Positions 25,761 through 36,074 of a DNA stretch of 42,708 bases are shown one piece after another; positions within the stretch are counted from its first letter, which is position 1; each line of letters starts with the position of its first letter. A model generated the notes under the pieces. That model worked only from the letters and a program-made list of their open reading frames with translations, was not told where the DNA came from and searched no databases. A program made the translations under genes and the position numbers. The DNA is from Shewanella surugensis (GTDB lineage Bacteria > Pseudomonadota > Gammaproteobacteria > Enterobacterales > Shewanellaceae), in assembly GCF_023284005.1 (NCBI RefSeq), contig NZ_JAKIKS010000041.1, forward strand, positions 1 to 42,708, given 5' to 3'.

Positions 25761-27572
25761 TTACTTACGATTATGACGCTTACGCTCATTTTCGCTCAAG
25801 TAACGCTTACGAACACGAATGTTCAGCGGCGTGACTTCGACTAATTCATCATCATCGATAAACTCAAGCGCTTGCTCAAGTGTCATTTCGATGTGTGGTG
25901 TCAGTACTTGCGCCTCATCGGTACCAGAGGCACGCATGTTAGTCAGCTGCTTACCTTTCAAACAGTTAACCGTCAAATCATTTGCTCGAGCGTGAAGACC
26001 AACCACTTGACCTTCATACACTTCTGCAGCGTGGGTAATAAACAGACGACCACGAGCTTGAAGATTAAACAATGCGAATGTCAGTGCTTTACCGGTTGCG
26101 TTAGAGACCAAAACGCCACGTGCACGTTGACCAATATCACCCCCTTTAACAGGACCGTAATGATCAAATGAATGGTAAATAAGACCAGAACCTGAAGTGG
26201 CTGTCATAAAGTCAGTTTGGAAACCGATTAGACCACGGCTAGGGATAACAAAATCGATACGTACACGACCCTTACCGTCTAACTGCATGTCTTTCATGTC
26301 ACCCTTACGGATCCCAAGCTTCTCGATAACACTACCTTGATGCTGCTCTTCAACGTCAACAGTCAAGTTTTCGAATGGCTCACACATCTCGCCATCGATC
26401 TCTTTAACGATCACCTCTGGACGAGAAACCGCTAGCTCGTAACCTTCACGACGCATGTTTTCAATCAAAATTGAAAGGTGAAGTTCACCACGACCCGATA
26501 CGCGGAAACGATCCGGACTGTCAGTTTCTTCAACACGCAATGCAACGTTATGAACTAATTCCTGCTGCAGACGCTCAAGAATGTTACGTGAAGTGACGTA
26601 CTTACCTTCTTTACCCGCGAATGGAGAAGTGTTCACCTGGAAGGTCATCGTTAGCGTTGGTTCATCAACAGACAAAGCGGGTAATGCTTCTACGTTAGTC
26701 GTTGCACAAACAGTATCTGAAATTTGCAATTGACCAAGACCCGTAATCGCAATGATGTCGCCAGCGTTAGCAATCTCGACTTCATTACGTTCTAGACCCA
26801 TGTAACCTAATACTGTGCCTATTTTACCGTTACGTTTCTTGCCATCAGAGCCAACAATAGTCACCTGTTGGTTAGTCTTAACGCAACCACGCTTGATACG
26901 GCCAATACCGATAACACCTACATAAGAGTTGTAATCGATTTGAGAGATTTGCATCTGAAAATCACCGTCAGCATCAGCATCAGGGAATGAAACTTTTTCA
27001 ACGATAGTTTCGAACAGCGGCGTCATATTTTCGCTAGTTTCGTCTGGATCTAAGGTTGCAAAACCGTTCAATGCAGAAGCATAAACGATAGGAAAATCTA
27101 GCTGCTCATCGGTTGCGCCTAAGTTGTCAAACAAGTCGAATACTTGGTCGATAACCCAATCGGGACGGGCGCCGGGACGGTCAATCTTGTTGATAACAAC
27201 GATTGGCTTAAGACCTTGAGCGAAAGCTTTCTTAGTCACGAAGCGAGTTTGTGGCATTGGACCATCGACTGCATCAACGAGTAGCAATACTGAGTCAACC
27301 ATAGATAGAACACGCTCTACCTCACCACCGAAATCGGCGTGACCTGGAGTATCAACAATGTTGATACGGTAATCGTTCCACTTGATGGCAGTGTTCTTGG
27401 CCAGAATCGTGATACCACGTTCTTTTTCAAGATCATTTGAATCCATCACCCGCTCAGCGGCTTCTCCTCGAGTCTCAAGGGTTCCTGACTGCGCCAGCAG
27501 CTTATCAACCAAGGTAGTTTTACCATGGTCAACGTGTGCAATAATGGCGATGTTACGTAAATTCTCTAACAC
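25761..27572 (-). CDS. typA: Translational GTPase TypA/BipA
   Basis: A 603-residue protein from GTG 27572, which has AGAGG seven bases upstream; the longer frame from ATG 27590 places that binding site inside the gene. GTPase motifs [18 protein letters not shown] and NKID are in the N-terminal third, followed by EF-G-like domains and a C-terminal BipA-specific domain ([18 protein letters not shown]). It acts on ribosomes, aiding 50S assembly and growth at low temperature or under stress. Divergent from glnA, a common gammaproteobacterial arrangement. Confidence 0.96.
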   Translation of the reverse strand: MLENLRNIAIIAHVDHGKTTLVDKLLAQSGTLETRGEAAERVMDSNDLEKERGITILAKNTAIKWNDYRINIVDTPGHADFGGEVERVLSMVDSVLLLVDAVDGPMPQTRFVTKKAFAQGLKPIVVINKIDRPGARPDWVIDQVFDLFDNLGATDEQLDFPIVYASALNGFATLDPDETSENMTPLFETIVEKVSFPDADADGDFQMQISQIDYNSYVGVIGIGRIKRGCVKTNQQVTIVGSDGKKRNGKIGTVLGYMGLERNEVEIANAGDIIAITGLGQLQISDTVCATTNVEALPALSVDEPTLTMTFQVNTSPFAGKEGKYVTSRNILERLQQELVHNVALRVEETDSPDRFRVSGRGELHLSILIENMRREGYELAVSRPEVIVKEIDGEMCEPFENLTVDVEEQHQGSVIEKLGIRKGDMKDMQLDGKGRVRIDFVIPSRGLIGFQTDFMTATSGSGLIYHSFDHYGPVKGGDIGQRARGVLVSNATGKALTFALFNLQARGRLFITHAAEVYEGQVVGLHARANDLTVNCLKGKQLTNMRASGTDEAQVLTPHIEMTLEQALEFIDDDELVEVTPLNIRVRKRYLSENERKRHNRK

Positions 27573-28166
27573 GGCTAAACCTCTTACCATCGGTATAAAT
27601 ATAGGGTATTGTAACGAATCGAACGCTCTTCATTCGCTTGTTACGATAAAAAGCGTGCCATTCTACTCTAGCCTAGGATAATCTCACAGGATTATTTTTA
27701 ACCAATCACAATAAAGACGCCTTTTGGGCAGCTTTCAGTGTTTACCTCTAGTAAACCGACTCAATAATCACTCTATTTAAAAATAAACTGCAAGTATTCG
27801 AATACGTTCATACCGACTAATCATGCTTTTATTTCTAGAAAAACATGCGTTTTAGCCGTAAAGCAAATAATGACGCTAAAAAATAACAGACGCTCGCCTC
27901 AAACATTTATGATCACTGAGTAGGCTTTTATTGATGAAAAAATACAGACTGTGACACTAAGCCGAATAATCAAAGCAATCAATAAACTGTTTAAAATACT
28001 GAGATACTGCACTTGAAAATAGATGCACAAAAATCGAGCAAAAAAACCAGTAATAAAGCGGTTATTTCAAACACATGATATAATAACCAACGACCCTGTT
28101 TCATACTCGTTTATAAAGTGATGAGTTATAGAGTATTTACTCTTATATCGTAAAGCCTTGCCTTAC
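27573..28166. other. Intergenic region between typA and glnA
   Basis: About 590 bases before the recognisable glnA control region. Near 27611-27645 a partial inverted repeat GTAAC...GTTAC lies in the typA leader. Otherwise AT-rich with no open frame of note. The typA promoter should lie here but no clear -35/-10 pair can be chosen. Confidence 0.4.
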
Positions 28167-28200
28167 TATAATTGTACGCACCGATATGATGCGACTAACT

Positions 28201-28237
28201 GCACTATATTAGTGCGCCTATTGCACCAGTATAGTGC
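28201..28237 (+). promoter_or_regulatory. Two NtrC-binding sites upstream of glnA
   Basis: GCACTATATTAGTGC (28201-28215) and GCACCAGTATAGTGC (28223-28237) both match the NtrC pattern GCAC-N7-GTGC. Their centres are 22 bases apart, about two helical turns, so the dimers would bind the same face of the DNA. They lie about 119 and 97 bases before the predicted sigma-54 start, suitable for enhancer looping. A TATAAT at 28167-28172 just upstream could be a second, NtrC-repressed promoter, as at E. coli glnA. Confidence 0.85.
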
Positions 28238-28301
28238 TAAACACTCAATAAAATCGATCATCTATATTACATAATCATTATAAATCATAATGTTAAAATA
28301 T

Positions 28302-28317
28302 TGGCACGACTCTCGCT
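28302..28317 (+). promoter_or_regulatory. Sigma-54 promoter of glnA
   Basis: TGGCACG-ACTC-TCGCTA carries the -24 GG and -12 GC with exact spacing; only the second T of the -12 TTGC is changed to C. Transcription should start near 28327. Nitrogen-responsive expression through NtrC is inferred. Confidence 0.85.
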
Positions 28318-28399
28318 AATAGTCCTTTAAACCGCATCTAGCCAAAAATATGATGCAAGTAAAAGAATGTTACTTTACCCCACTCGGAGACTTTATATA

Positions 28400-29809
28400 A
28401 TGTCAGCTGAATCAGTTCTACAGCAATTACAAGAATTAGAAGTTAAATTTGTTGATTTGCGTTTTACCGATACTCGAGGTAAAGAGCAACATGTCTCGAT
28501 TCCATCTCATCAAGTTGATGAAGATTTCTTTGAAGATGGCAAAATGTTTGATGGTTCTTCCATTTCTGGATGGAAAGGCATCAATGAATCAGATATGGTT
28601 CTTATGCCTGATCCTAGTAGTTTTGTTCTCGACCCTTTTACTGCTGATGTCACGGCCAACATACGCTGTGATATTTTAGAACCCACAACGATGTCAGGCT
28701 ATAATCGAGATCCTCGCTCGATCGCCAAAAAAGCGGAGGAGTATTTACGCTCTACCGGTATTGCTGACACCGTATTAGTGGGTCCCGAACCTGAATTTTT
28801 CTTATTTGACGATGTTAAATATGGATCCGACATGTCAGGCTGCTTCTATAAAGTGGATGCCGAAGAAGCCAGCTGGAACTCAGGTAAAAGCTATGAAGGT
28901 GGTAATACAGGTCATCGACCCGGTGTCAAAGGGGGTTACTTCCCAGTCGCACCCGTCGATTCAGCCCAAGATTTACGTAGCGCGATGTGTCTTGTACTTG
29001 AAGAAATGGGTCAAGTGGTCGAGGCCCATCACCATGAAGTGGCTACAGCTGGCCAAAATGAAATCGCCACTCGCTTTAACTCATTAACCCTCAAGGCTGA
29101 TGAAGTTCAAGTACTCAAATATGTGATCCATAATGTGGCTCATGCATACGGAAAAACAGCAACTTTTATGCCAAAGCCTATTGTCGGTGATAATGGTAGC
29201 GGGATGCATGTACACCAATCACTAGCTAAAGATGGTGTAAACCTTTTCGCAGGTGATAAGTATGGTGGCCTAAGTGAAATGGCGCTTTATTATATTGGTG
29301 GGTTAATTAAACACGCCAAAGCCATTAATGCTTTTGCAAACCCAGCAACGAACTCTTACAAACGTCTAGTCCCTCATTTTGAAGCACCTGTTATGCTTGC
29401 TTACTCTGCACGTAACCGCTCAGCTTCTATTCGGATCCCAGTCGTACCCAGTGCTAAAGGTCGTCGTATTGAAGTTCGCTTCCCCGATCCAATGGCCAAT
29501 CCTTATCTTGCTTTTTCTGCCATGTTAATGGCCGGCCTTGATGGTATTCAAAACAAAATCCATCCTGGTGAAGCCATGGATAAAGATCTTTATGACTTAC
29601 CTGCTGAAGAAGCAGCTGAAATCCCACAAGTTGCCAGCTCATTACAAGAAGCACTTGAATGTCTAGATGCCGATCGTGAGTTTTTAACACGCGGTAATGT
29701 TTTCAGTAATGACTTCATTGACTCATACATTAAATTAAAGCAAGAAGATGTTGAAAAAGTGAACAATACGACTCACCCAGTAGAATTTGAACTTTACTAC
29801 AGCCTTTAA
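28400..29809 (+). CDS. glnA: Glutamine synthetase type I
   Basis: A 469-residue enzyme from ATG 28400 ([11 protein letters not shown]), the same length as E. coli GlnA; the longer frame from 28367 adds a leader-derived stretch. Motifs present: [16 protein letters not shown], the catalytic and metal ligands in [11 protein letters not shown], the [10 protein letters not shown] loop and [20 protein letters not shown]. The C-terminal DLYDLPAEE contains the tyrosine adenylylated by GlnE in enterics. Makes glutamine from glutamate, ammonia and ATP as a dodecamer. Controlled by the sigma-54 promoter and NtrC sites upstream. A strong terminator follows. Confidence 0.98.
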   Translation: MSAESVLQQLQELEVKFVDLRFTDTRGKEQHVSIPSHQVDEDFFEDGKMFDGSSISGWKGINESDMVLMPDPSSFVLDPFTADVTANIRCDILEPTTMSGYNRDPRSIAKKAEEYLRSTGIADTVLVGPEPEFFLFDDVKYGSDMSGCFYKVDAEEASWNSGKSYEGGNTGHRPGVKGGYFPVAPVDSAQDLRSAMCLVLEEMGQVVEAHHHEVATAGQNEIATRFNSLTLKADEVQVLKYVIHNVAHAYGKTATFMPKPIVGDNGSGMHVHQSLAKDGVNLFAGDKYGGLSEMALYYIGGLIKHAKAINAFANPATNSYKRLVPHFEAPVMLAYSARNRSASIRIPVVPSAKGRRIEVRFPDPMANPYLAFSAMLMAGLDGIQNKIHPGEAMDKDLYDLPAEEAAEIPQVASSLQEALECLDADREFLTRGNVFSNDFIDSYIKLKQEDVEKVNNTTHPVEFELYYSL

Positions 29810-29874
29810 TAGCATTGGTATCTAATAGGATGTCAATACGTTAAGCCAGTAATGCCTTCGAGAAATAAACGCTC

Positions 29875-29900
29875 AACCGCCTCCTAGAGGCGGTTTTTTT
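29875..29900 (+). terminator. Intrinsic terminator after glnA
   Basis: AACCGCCTC (29875-29883), loop CTA, GAGGCGGTT (29887-29895), then a T run. A textbook stem and tail 66 bases past the stop. Confidence 0.93.
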
Positions 29901-30162
29901 ATGTTCCACAACCCCCCTAAAGCTTCAAGTTCCAGCCAAACTTTCCATAACTGACTACACTTTATAAAAACCACACCAGTAGGTAGTGACATAAGTATTT
30001 TCTTAATCTGTAAGTATAAATTCAGTTAATTCATGTTAATATCAATAACTTAAATGAGAAATAATCATACTCAGTCAATAAAGTTATCAGCAAAAGTGGC
30101 TAACGTTATGCGGTTATTTTTCATATTATATTAGTGAACCCAATATTGAAAAGGGAGTCGTC

Positions 30163-32316
30163 ATGATAATGCAAATAATGCGCTTATTTAGATATTCAAT
30201 CTGGGGAGTGCTACTTTTAAGTTTATCCCCCTTATCCTCCTTAGCCGCTGATTGGCCACAAGAAATTGCAGAGCCAGAAGGAAAAGTCGTTGTTTATCAA
30301 TTACAGCCTGATTCTCTGTCAGGAAATACACTCCAAGGAAAAGCCGCATTCTCCATTGAGTTAACGGGGCAAAGCACTCCGATTTTTGGCGCCTTTTGGT
30401 TTATCGCTAGGATTGATACTGGAACAGAAACAGCACAGGTCAGAGATGTTGATGTCACACAAGTAAAATGGCCTGAATCAACGCCGAATACTGACAAACT
30501 CAATACTGTTGTCGATAACGCGCTAAAATCGACAACATTTCAATTATCGATGAAGAATCTTACAGCGAGCCTAACCAGTTCAAAACAAGAAAGAAAAAGC
30601 TTAGAAGAACTTAAAAACACCGCTCCCACCATCCTCTTCAAACAACAATTAACCATTTTATTAACCTATGATGGCGCGCCTATTTATCGTGCTATCGATA
30701 ATTCTCAATATGAAAGAGTCATTAATACTCCCTTTGCTGTTGCCCGCAATAAAGAAACAAAAAAACTCTATTTAAGCAGTGGTAATTTCTGGTACGAAGC
30801 CACTGATCCTTTAGGACCTTGGACATTAACCCGCAAGCCACCAGCCGATTTGGTTAAATTGATGCCAAAACCGAAAACAACCTCTTCCACCAGTGGCACA
30901 CCTCCTGCTATTTACGCCACCACGACGCCCACTGAACTGATTTCAACTCAGGGACAACCCAAATGGAAGAGCTTAATTGCAGGACAATTACTTTATGTCA
31001 CTAATACTGAAGTGCCTTGGATAAGAGATACCTCAAATAATAAAATGTATGTACTTCTTTCTGGACGCTGGTTTAGTGCAACGAAAGAATCGGGCCCCTG
31101 GACTTTTGTCAGGGCCGATAAATTACCGGAAAGCTTTAGTAATATTCCACCTGATTCCGATATTGGTGGGGTGCGTGTATCCGTTGCGGGTACGAGTGAA
31201 GCCAACAAAGCGGTTATTAATGCAAAAATCCCTCAAACTGCAGCCATTAAACGAAGCGGTACCACCACCAAAGTCACCTATAACGGAGATCCTAAGTTTG
31301 AGATGATCCCAGGCACTCAAGTCGCCTATGCCTTGAATACTGACTCACAGGTCTTAAAAGTTGATGGTAAATACTACGCTGTGGATAACGGTGTGTGGTT
31401 TATCGCGTCATCGCCAACTGGACCTTGGATCGTTGCCGATCATATTCCCAGTGAACAAATCGCACAAATCCCCCCGAGCTCTCCAGTATACAACACAGCT
31501 TATGTACAAATTTATGACTCTACCCCTGATGTCGTTTATGTCGGTTACACTTCAGGTTATTTATGGTCCTACCCTTATTACGGTGTACCTGTATACGGTA
31601 CTGGCTGGTATTACCCTCCTCTTTGGGGGCCTTATTATTATCCAAGACCAGTTACTTGGGGCGTATATGTGGGCTATAACCCTTGGATTGGTTGGAACTA
31701 TGGGGTTTCTTGGGGCTATGGATTTTACAGTGCAGGATTTGCTTGGGGCGTCGCTTGGGGCGGAGGTTATTACGCTGGAGGTTACCATGGAGGAGGCTAT
31801 CGCTCGCCAGTCTTTATCAATAATGGCAACATCATTATTAATACGGGGAATATTAATATTGGCAATAATATTAACTTTGGTAATAGGACCAATATTAACA
31901 ATCAAGTCCAACGTAACAATATAACCAAAAACAATATTTATAATAACCCTCAAAATCGTGTTAGAAACGCAAATAAATCAACATTGAACCGAAACTTTAC
32001 TCAAGCCACTCATAACCCAGCACGAAAAAACAACGTTTTTTCTGACAAAAATGGCAATGTCGCTCGCGATCATAATGGGCAATGGCAAAGTAGAAGTAAC
32101 AAGCAATGGAAAAATACGGATATTGAACACACAATGTCACAGACTCAAAAAAATAATCTTATGAACAAGACGCAGGATCATACCAGTCACTCACAAGGTG
32201 GCTTACCCAATGACTTTAAGCAACAAATGAACAATCGTAGCATTGATCGAAACAGCTTAAATAACACCCGAAACACACGCCAAGGCAATCAAGGTAGGAG
32301 CCTAAGAGGCCATTAG
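30163..32316 (+). CDS. Secreted protein with repeated SG.WF..GPW modules and an Asn/Gly-rich tail
   Basis: A 717-residue protein with a signal peptide (about residues 1-29, ending SLA-A). After an N-terminal domain of about 170 residues come three modules, each with a Tyr-rich strand, SGxWF/NGVWF and GPW (LSSGNFWYEATDPLGPW; LLSGRWFSATKESGPW; VDNGVWFIASSPTGPW). Each is followed by a Pro-rich segment. Then a Tyr/Gly/Trp/Pro-rich stretch (about residues 465-545) and a low-complexity Asn/Ile/Gly tail (about 546-600), ending in a basic, Asn/Gln-rich region. GGGAG five bases upstream supports ATG 30163. Family not named with certainty; similar proteins exist as hypothetical exported proteins. Possibly a cell-surface or matrix adhesin. 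Confidence 0.7.
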   Translation: MIMQIMRLFRYSIWGVLLLSLSPLSSLAADWPQEIAEPEGKVVVYQLQPDSLSGNTLQGKAAFSIELTGQSTPIFGAFWFIARIDTGTETAQVRDVDVTQVKWPESTPNTDKLNTVVDNALKSTTFQLSMKNLTASLTSSKQERKSLEELKNTAPTILFKQQLTILLTYDGAPIYRAIDNSQYERVINTPFAVARNKETKKLYLSSGNFWYEATDPLGPWTLTRKPPADLVKLMPKPKTTSSTSGTPPAIYATTTPTELISTQGQPKWKSLIAGQLLYVTNTEVPWIRDTSNNKMYVLLSGRWFSATKESGPWTFVRADKLPESFSNIPPDSDIGGVRVSVAGTSEANKAVINAKIPQTAAIKRSGTTTKVTYNGDPKFEMIPGTQVAYALNTDSQVLKVDGKYYAVDNGVWFIASSPTGPWIVADHIPSEQIAQIPPSSPVYNTAYVQIYDSTPDVVYVGYTSGYLWSYPYYGVPVYGTGWYYPPLWGPYYYPRPVTWGVYVGYNPWIGWNYGVSWGYGFYSAGFAWGVAWGGGYYAGGYHGGGYRSPVFINNGNIIINTGNINIGNNINFGNRTNINNQVQRNNITKNNIYNNPQNRVRNANKSTLNRNFTQATHNPARKNNVFSDKNGNVARDHNGQWQSRSNKQWKNTDIEHTMSQTQKNNLMNKTQDHTSHSQGGLPNDFKQQMNNRSIDRNSLNNTRNTRQGNQGRSLRGH

Positions 32317-32329
32317 TTAAGCCTGTAAG

Positions 32330-32358
32330 ATCCCCAAGATCGCTGTGGTCTTGGGGAT
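32330..32358. terminator. Hairpin between convergent genes
   Basis: ATCCCCAAGA (32330-32339) / TCTTGGGGAT (32349-32358), 10-bp GC-containing stem with a 9-base loop, just after the stop of the SG.WF..GPW-repeat gene. Only a scattered T tail, so moderate. Confidence 0.6.
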
Positions 32359-32424
32359 TCAATTTCAACTGTTGATAGTCGGTTATTTAAGAATCACAGC
32401 AGCGAGGGGATCGCCTAAATTCCC

Positions 32425-34038
32425 CTAAAATTGAAAACATTGAATATTATTACGACCTCTATGTTTCGCTTTGTATAAAGCTTCATCTGCTTGCTCAATA
32501 ATATGTTCTTCATTTTCACCCGTAAAACGACAAATTCCACAGGAAAAACTCACCTTAAACTCCCCTTGCTCACTACTATGCTCTAGCTGATTAAAAGCCT
32601 CTCTAATTTCATTCATCACAAAAAGCGCTTCATCTTCCTCTGTATTGGGAAAAACAACAGCAAACTCTTCCCCACCATATCGACCGATACTATGACTCCC
32701 CCGCAATCTCTGCTTAAGAAATAAAGATAATGTCGAAATCACTTTATCGCCCACTGTATGCCCATAGCTATCATTAACTTTTTTAAATAAATCAATATCA
32801 ACCATGGCAAAACATAAGTCTTCATTGTGCTCTTTGGCATGACGGCAAGCCTGCTTTAATTTATCGAGTATATGGGTATGATTAAATAACCCTGTTAAAC
32901 TATCACGTATAATTAAATCATTCAGCACTCGCCCTCGCTCACAGCGCGTTTGGACAATTGACACTAGATGTTTAGGCGCAACAGGCTTAGTTAAAAAATC
33001 ATCCCCTCCCAGTTTCATTGCATTCAATTGGATATCTTTATTTCCTTCACCAGAAAGAAATAAAATAGGTAAACGTAAATAAGCCACTTGTTGCCTAATA
33101 ACACTGGCTAATTCAGTACCCGTGCATCCAGGCATATACATATCCATTATAATAATTTCAGGTTCAAATAGTTCCATTGCATCCAAGATTGTCAAAGGTT
33201 CTGTCACAATATATGTCACCATTCCAACTCGATTTAAAGCATGCTCACAGAACAAGGCTTGACTGTGAGAATCATCCATTATCAATACTTTATATGGCTT
33301 TAATGAAGGACTACTATAAAACTGTTCAACCGAACGCAGTAATTGAGCCACTGTTGGTCGAACATAAAAACCGGATCCTCCTACATGGCAAGCTGATAAC
33401 CTCGACTCTATAGAAACACTTTCCTTATGTGTAATAAATATTTTCGGCACATTAGCTTGATGGGACTTCATTAATGCTAAACCTTGCCCTTCTCCGTCAA
33501 AATCAATATCTATAATAATGGCACTGTGAATAAACTGGTGGGAATGTGCAATAAAATCCTGCTTATCGGTAATAATCTTGCTATATACATCAAAGAAAAC
33601 TAACTGCTCAGCCAACTTCTCTGCCAGCTCGGAGTTTAATGCGAGTAATATGGGATGTTTTTGAGGAATATATTGAGCCGGATCTAACTTATCATCATGA
33701 CGTAAAACAATTTTAGTAAGTATATTAATGTCATAATCTAAAGAGACAAGTTCTTCATATTTTAAATTTCGATTCATTTGCTGAAAACTATGTAACTGCA
33801 ATTGAACTTTAATAACCTTATCTAATAAATCAACCGCATCAACTTCTTTCACTTCACGAAATAAATCATGGACTTTATCAATCAACTCATCTAATTCATG
33901 GGTTGTTAAACTCGTTTTTTCTACATCGACATTATTGGGTGGAGCATAAAATTCTCGCCAACGACTCAATAAATCTCTCACTTCGTAAGTAATTCTTTGA
34001 GGTAACACATTAACGACAGTCTGCTGGGTATTCATCAT
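32425..34038 (-). CDS. GGDEF diguanylate cyclase with two receiver-like domains
   Basis: A 537-residue cytoplasmic protein. A helical N-terminal domain (about residues 15-115) is followed by a degenerate receiver (about 120-240), which lacks the acidic pair at its start (it reads LLALNSELAEK). Next is a full receiver (about 250-365) with LIMDDS, phosphoacceptor Asp in IIIMDMYMPG and the KP lysine in FLTKPVAP. The GGDEF domain (380-537) has the active-site GRYGGEEF. The inhibitory I-site position reads RGSH instead of RxxD, so product inhibition may be lost. It would make cyclic di-GMP on phosphorylation by an unknown kinase. No partner kinase is adjacent. Confidence 0.9.
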   Translation of the reverse strand: MMNTQQTVVNVLPQRITYEVRDLLSRWREFYAPPNNVDVEKTSLTTHELDELIDKVHDLFREVKEVDAVDLLDKVIKVQLQLHSFQQMNRNLKYEELVSLDYDINILTKIVLRHDDKLDPAQYIPQKHPILLALNSELAEKLAEQLVFFDVYSKIITDKQDFIAHSHQFIHSAIIIDIDFDGEGQGLALMKSHQANVPKIFITHKESVSIESRLSACHVGGSGFYVRPTVAQLLRSVEQFYSSPSLKPYKVLIMDDSHSQALFCEHALNRVGMVTYIVTEPLTILDAMELFEPEIIIMDMYMPGCTGTELASVIRQQVAYLRLPILFLSGEGNKDIQLNAMKLGGDDFLTKPVAPKHLVSIVQTRCERGRVLNDLIIRDSLTGLFNHTHILDKLKQACRHAKEHNEDLCFAMVDIDLFKKVNDSYGHTVGDKVISTLSLFLKQRLRGSHSIGRYGGEEFAVVFPNTEEDEALFVMNEIREAFNQLEHSSEQGEFKVSFSCGICRFTGENEEHIIEQADEALYKAKHRGRNNIQCFQF

Positions 34039-34182
34039 CAGGCTTCCTTTCCTCTTATTTCATCAAGCCCATCGATAAAGTATAGCCTCCTGCTTCAACT
34101 TACCCTGAATAACTTCATTCCCCCCCTCACCCCCCGCCATTTAAAGAATAGGAACGTTTATTGACATTAAGCACAAAAATAC

Positions 34183-34197
34183 TAGACGACCGGTCTA
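34183..34197 (+). promoter_or_regulatory. Palindromic operator of the TetR-family gene
   Basis: TAGAC-GACCG-GTCTA lies 20 bases before the TetR gene start and downstream of a perfect -35 TTGACA (34161-34166), so it overlaps the presumed -10 region. TAGACC/GGTCTA-type palindromes are typical operators of NemR-like TetR regulators. Autoregulation is inferred. Confidence 0.6.
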
Positions 34198-34217
34198 ATT
34201 AATATTATTCTAAGCTC

Positions 34218-34814
34218 ATGAAAAAAACGCCTCATACAACCAAACAACAAATAATCGACTCAGGATATGCCTTAATTTCTCAGCAAGGCTTCACCAATGT
34301 CGGTTTGTCACAAATTTTAAAATTTGCGAATGTTCCGAAAGGATCCTTCTATCACTACTTCTCATCAAAGGAGCAATTTGGCGAAGCCATCATTCATCAT
34401 TATTTTAAAGATTACTTACACTCTCTGGGTGAGCTTTTTAACACCCCAGATGAAAACGGCTACCAAAAATTAATGCGCTATTGGCAGCGATGGGAAGCCA
34501 GGCAAATAAATAATCAGCATTTTCAGCAATGTCTTGTGGTCAAACTTAGCGCCGAAGTCGCCGATTTATCTGAACCTATGCGTCTAGCCTTAAAAGTGGG
34601 CTCAGATAATGTCATTAATCACATTACTCATTGCATTCAATCAGGTATCGAAGATGGTTCTATAAAACCAATGGATCCTTTATCGACAGCCAAAATATTA
34701 TATCAGATGTGGCTAGGAGCAAGCTTACTTAATAAGCTCCACCGCGATGGAAGTGCGATTAATAACGCAATGGAACAAACCCAAAAAGTATTCAATCAAT
34801 CAATAAAAAATTAA
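34218..34814 (+). CDS. TetR/AcrR-family transcriptional regulator
   Basis: A 198-residue protein. The N-terminal helix-turn-helix (TKQQIIDSGYALISQQGFTN, then VGLSQILKFANVPKGSFYHY, then F) is followed by an all-helical ligand domain. Resembles NemR/AcuR-type regulators of reactive electrophile responses; a cysteine lies in the ligand domain (QQCLVVKLSAE), where NemR-like proteins sense electrophiles. It is 48 bases upstream of yqhD and probably controls it from the operator at 34183. Sensing mechanism is inferred. Confidence 0.85.
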   Translation: MKKTPHTTKQQIIDSGYALISQQGFTNVGLSQILKFANVPKGSFYHYFSSKEQFGEAIIHHYFKDYLHSLGELFNTPDENGYQKLMRYWQRWEARQINNQHFQQCLVVKLSAEVADLSEPMRLALKVGSDNVINHITHCIQSGIEDGSIKPMDPLSTAKILYQMWLGASLLNKLHRDGSAINNAMEQTQKVFNQSIKN

Positions 34815-34862
34815 ACAATACAAATATCTCGATAATAATATTTTTTAACAATAGGATGTAGC

Positions 34863-36020
34863 ATGTTAGATTTCGATTATTGTAACCCGACCCATATCAG
34901 CTTCGGTAAAAATAAAATTGCAGGATTAAATAAACTGGTCCCTGAAAACGCTCGTGTATTAGTGTTATTTGGTGGTAATAGCGCTAAAAAAACGGGTACC
35001 TTAGATGAAGTCATTATGGCGCTTGGCGAAAGAGATATTATCGAATTTGGTGGTATTGAAGCAAACCCAACCTATGAAACACTAATGCAAGCCGTCGCCG
35101 TTATTAAAGAAGAAAAAATCGATTTCCTCCTCGCTGTCGGTGGGGGATCGGTGATTGATGGCACAAAATTTGTCGCTGCAGCGGCTTTATTTGAAGGAGA
35201 GCCTTGGGACATTTTATTAAATTGGGGAAATAACGTCATCCAAGCCCTGCCTTTTGGTAGTGTATTGACTTTACCCGCTACGGGTTCAGAAATGAATAGT
35301 GGTAGTGTCATTACTCGCAAAGATATCCAGTCTAAACGCTCTTTTATGAGCGATCATGTTTTTCCTAAATTCTCAATTTTAGACCCCACTAAAACCTTTA
35401 CATTGCCAACAAGACAAGTTGCCAATGGGGTTGTCGATGCTTTCGTTCATATTATCGAACAATACCTTACCTATCCGGTCAACGCCCCTGTACAAGATAG
35501 ATTTTCAGAAGGATTATTACAAACCTTAGTCGAGTTAGGTCCACAAGCATTGAACAATCCTACTGATTATGACATTCGCGCCAATCTAATGTGGGTTGCG
35601 ACAATGGCACTCAATGGGCTTATTGGACGAGGTGTGCCTCATGATTGGGCGACTCATATGATAGGCCATGAACTAACAGCCTTATATGATATAGATCACG
35701 CTAGGACCCTCGCTATAGTGTTACCGAGCTTACTTGATTGTCAGAGAGAATCTAAAAAAGAAAAGTTATTACAATATGGCGAACGCATTTGGAATATCAC
35801 TCAGGGTAGTGAAGAACAACGTATAGATGAAGTGATTGCTAGAACACGTGCTTTTTTTGAAGAAATGGGGATTAAAACACGTCTGAATGATTACGATCTT
35901 AACTATACTCACGTAGAAGAAATCCTGACTAAACTAGAATTCCACGGCATGACAGCACTAGGCGAACACCAAGACATTGATATTGAAAGAAGCCGACATA
36001 TTTTAGAACGAAGCTTATAA
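34863..36020 (+). CDS. yqhD: YqhD-type NADPH-dependent aldehyde reductase
   Basis: A 385-residue iron-type alcohol dehydrogenase. GGGSVIDGTKFVAAAA is the NADP-binding loop; PATGSEMNSGSVITR and the metal-binding residues in NGVVDAFVHIIEQY, TSATHMIGHEL-like DWATHMIGHELTALYDIDHA are all present. Strong end-to-end resemblance to E. coli YqhD, which reduces toxic short aldehydes such as acrolein, glyoxal and malondialdehyde. Its operon partner upstream is the TetR regulator. A decayed DJ-1/PfpI gene lies just after it, so this looks like a reactive-carbonyl detoxification unit. Confidence 0.9.
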   Translation: MLDFDYCNPTHISFGKNKIAGLNKLVPENARVLVLFGGNSAKKTGTLDEVIMALGERDIIEFGGIEANPTYETLMQAVAVIKEEKIDFLLAVGGGSVIDGTKFVAAAALFEGEPWDILLNWGNNVIQALPFGSVLTLPATGSEMNSGSVITRKDIQSKRSFMSDHVFPKFSILDPTKTFTLPTRQVANGVVDAFVHIIEQYLTYPVNAPVQDRFSEGLLQTLVELGPQALNNPTDYDIRANLMWVATMALNGLIGRGVPHDWATHMIGHELTALYDIDHARTLAIVLPSLLDCQRESKKEKLLQYGERIWNITQGSEEQRIDEVIARTRAFFEEMGIKTRLNDYDLNYTHVEEILTKLEFHGMTALGEHQDIDIERSRHILERSL

Positions 36021-36031
36021 CTAAGCCATCT

Positions 36032-36067
36032 CAATACCCGAGTACCCAAAAGGTACTTGGTATTGGA
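36032..36067 (+). terminator. Hairpin after yqhD
   Basis: CAATACC (36032-36038) pairs with GGTATTG, and AGTACC with GGTACT, in one interrupted stem. It lies between yqhD and the DJ-1-like remnant. Without a T tract it may be an attenuator or weak terminator. Confidence 0.5.
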
Positions 36068-36074
36068 ACGCTTT

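Noticed and set aside
27573..27590. ATG start of typA at 27590
   Set aside because: The ribosome binding site AGAGG lies inside this extension, correctly spaced for GTG 27572, and homologous proteins start there.
28367..28399. ATG start of glnA at 28367
   Set aside because: The extra residues do not match glutamine synthetases, and GGAG precedes ATG 28400.
31361..31953. Open frames on both strands within the 717-residue secreted protein gene
   Set aside because: They are composition shadows of the Gly/Tyr and Asn/Ile-rich region and lack ribosome binding sites.
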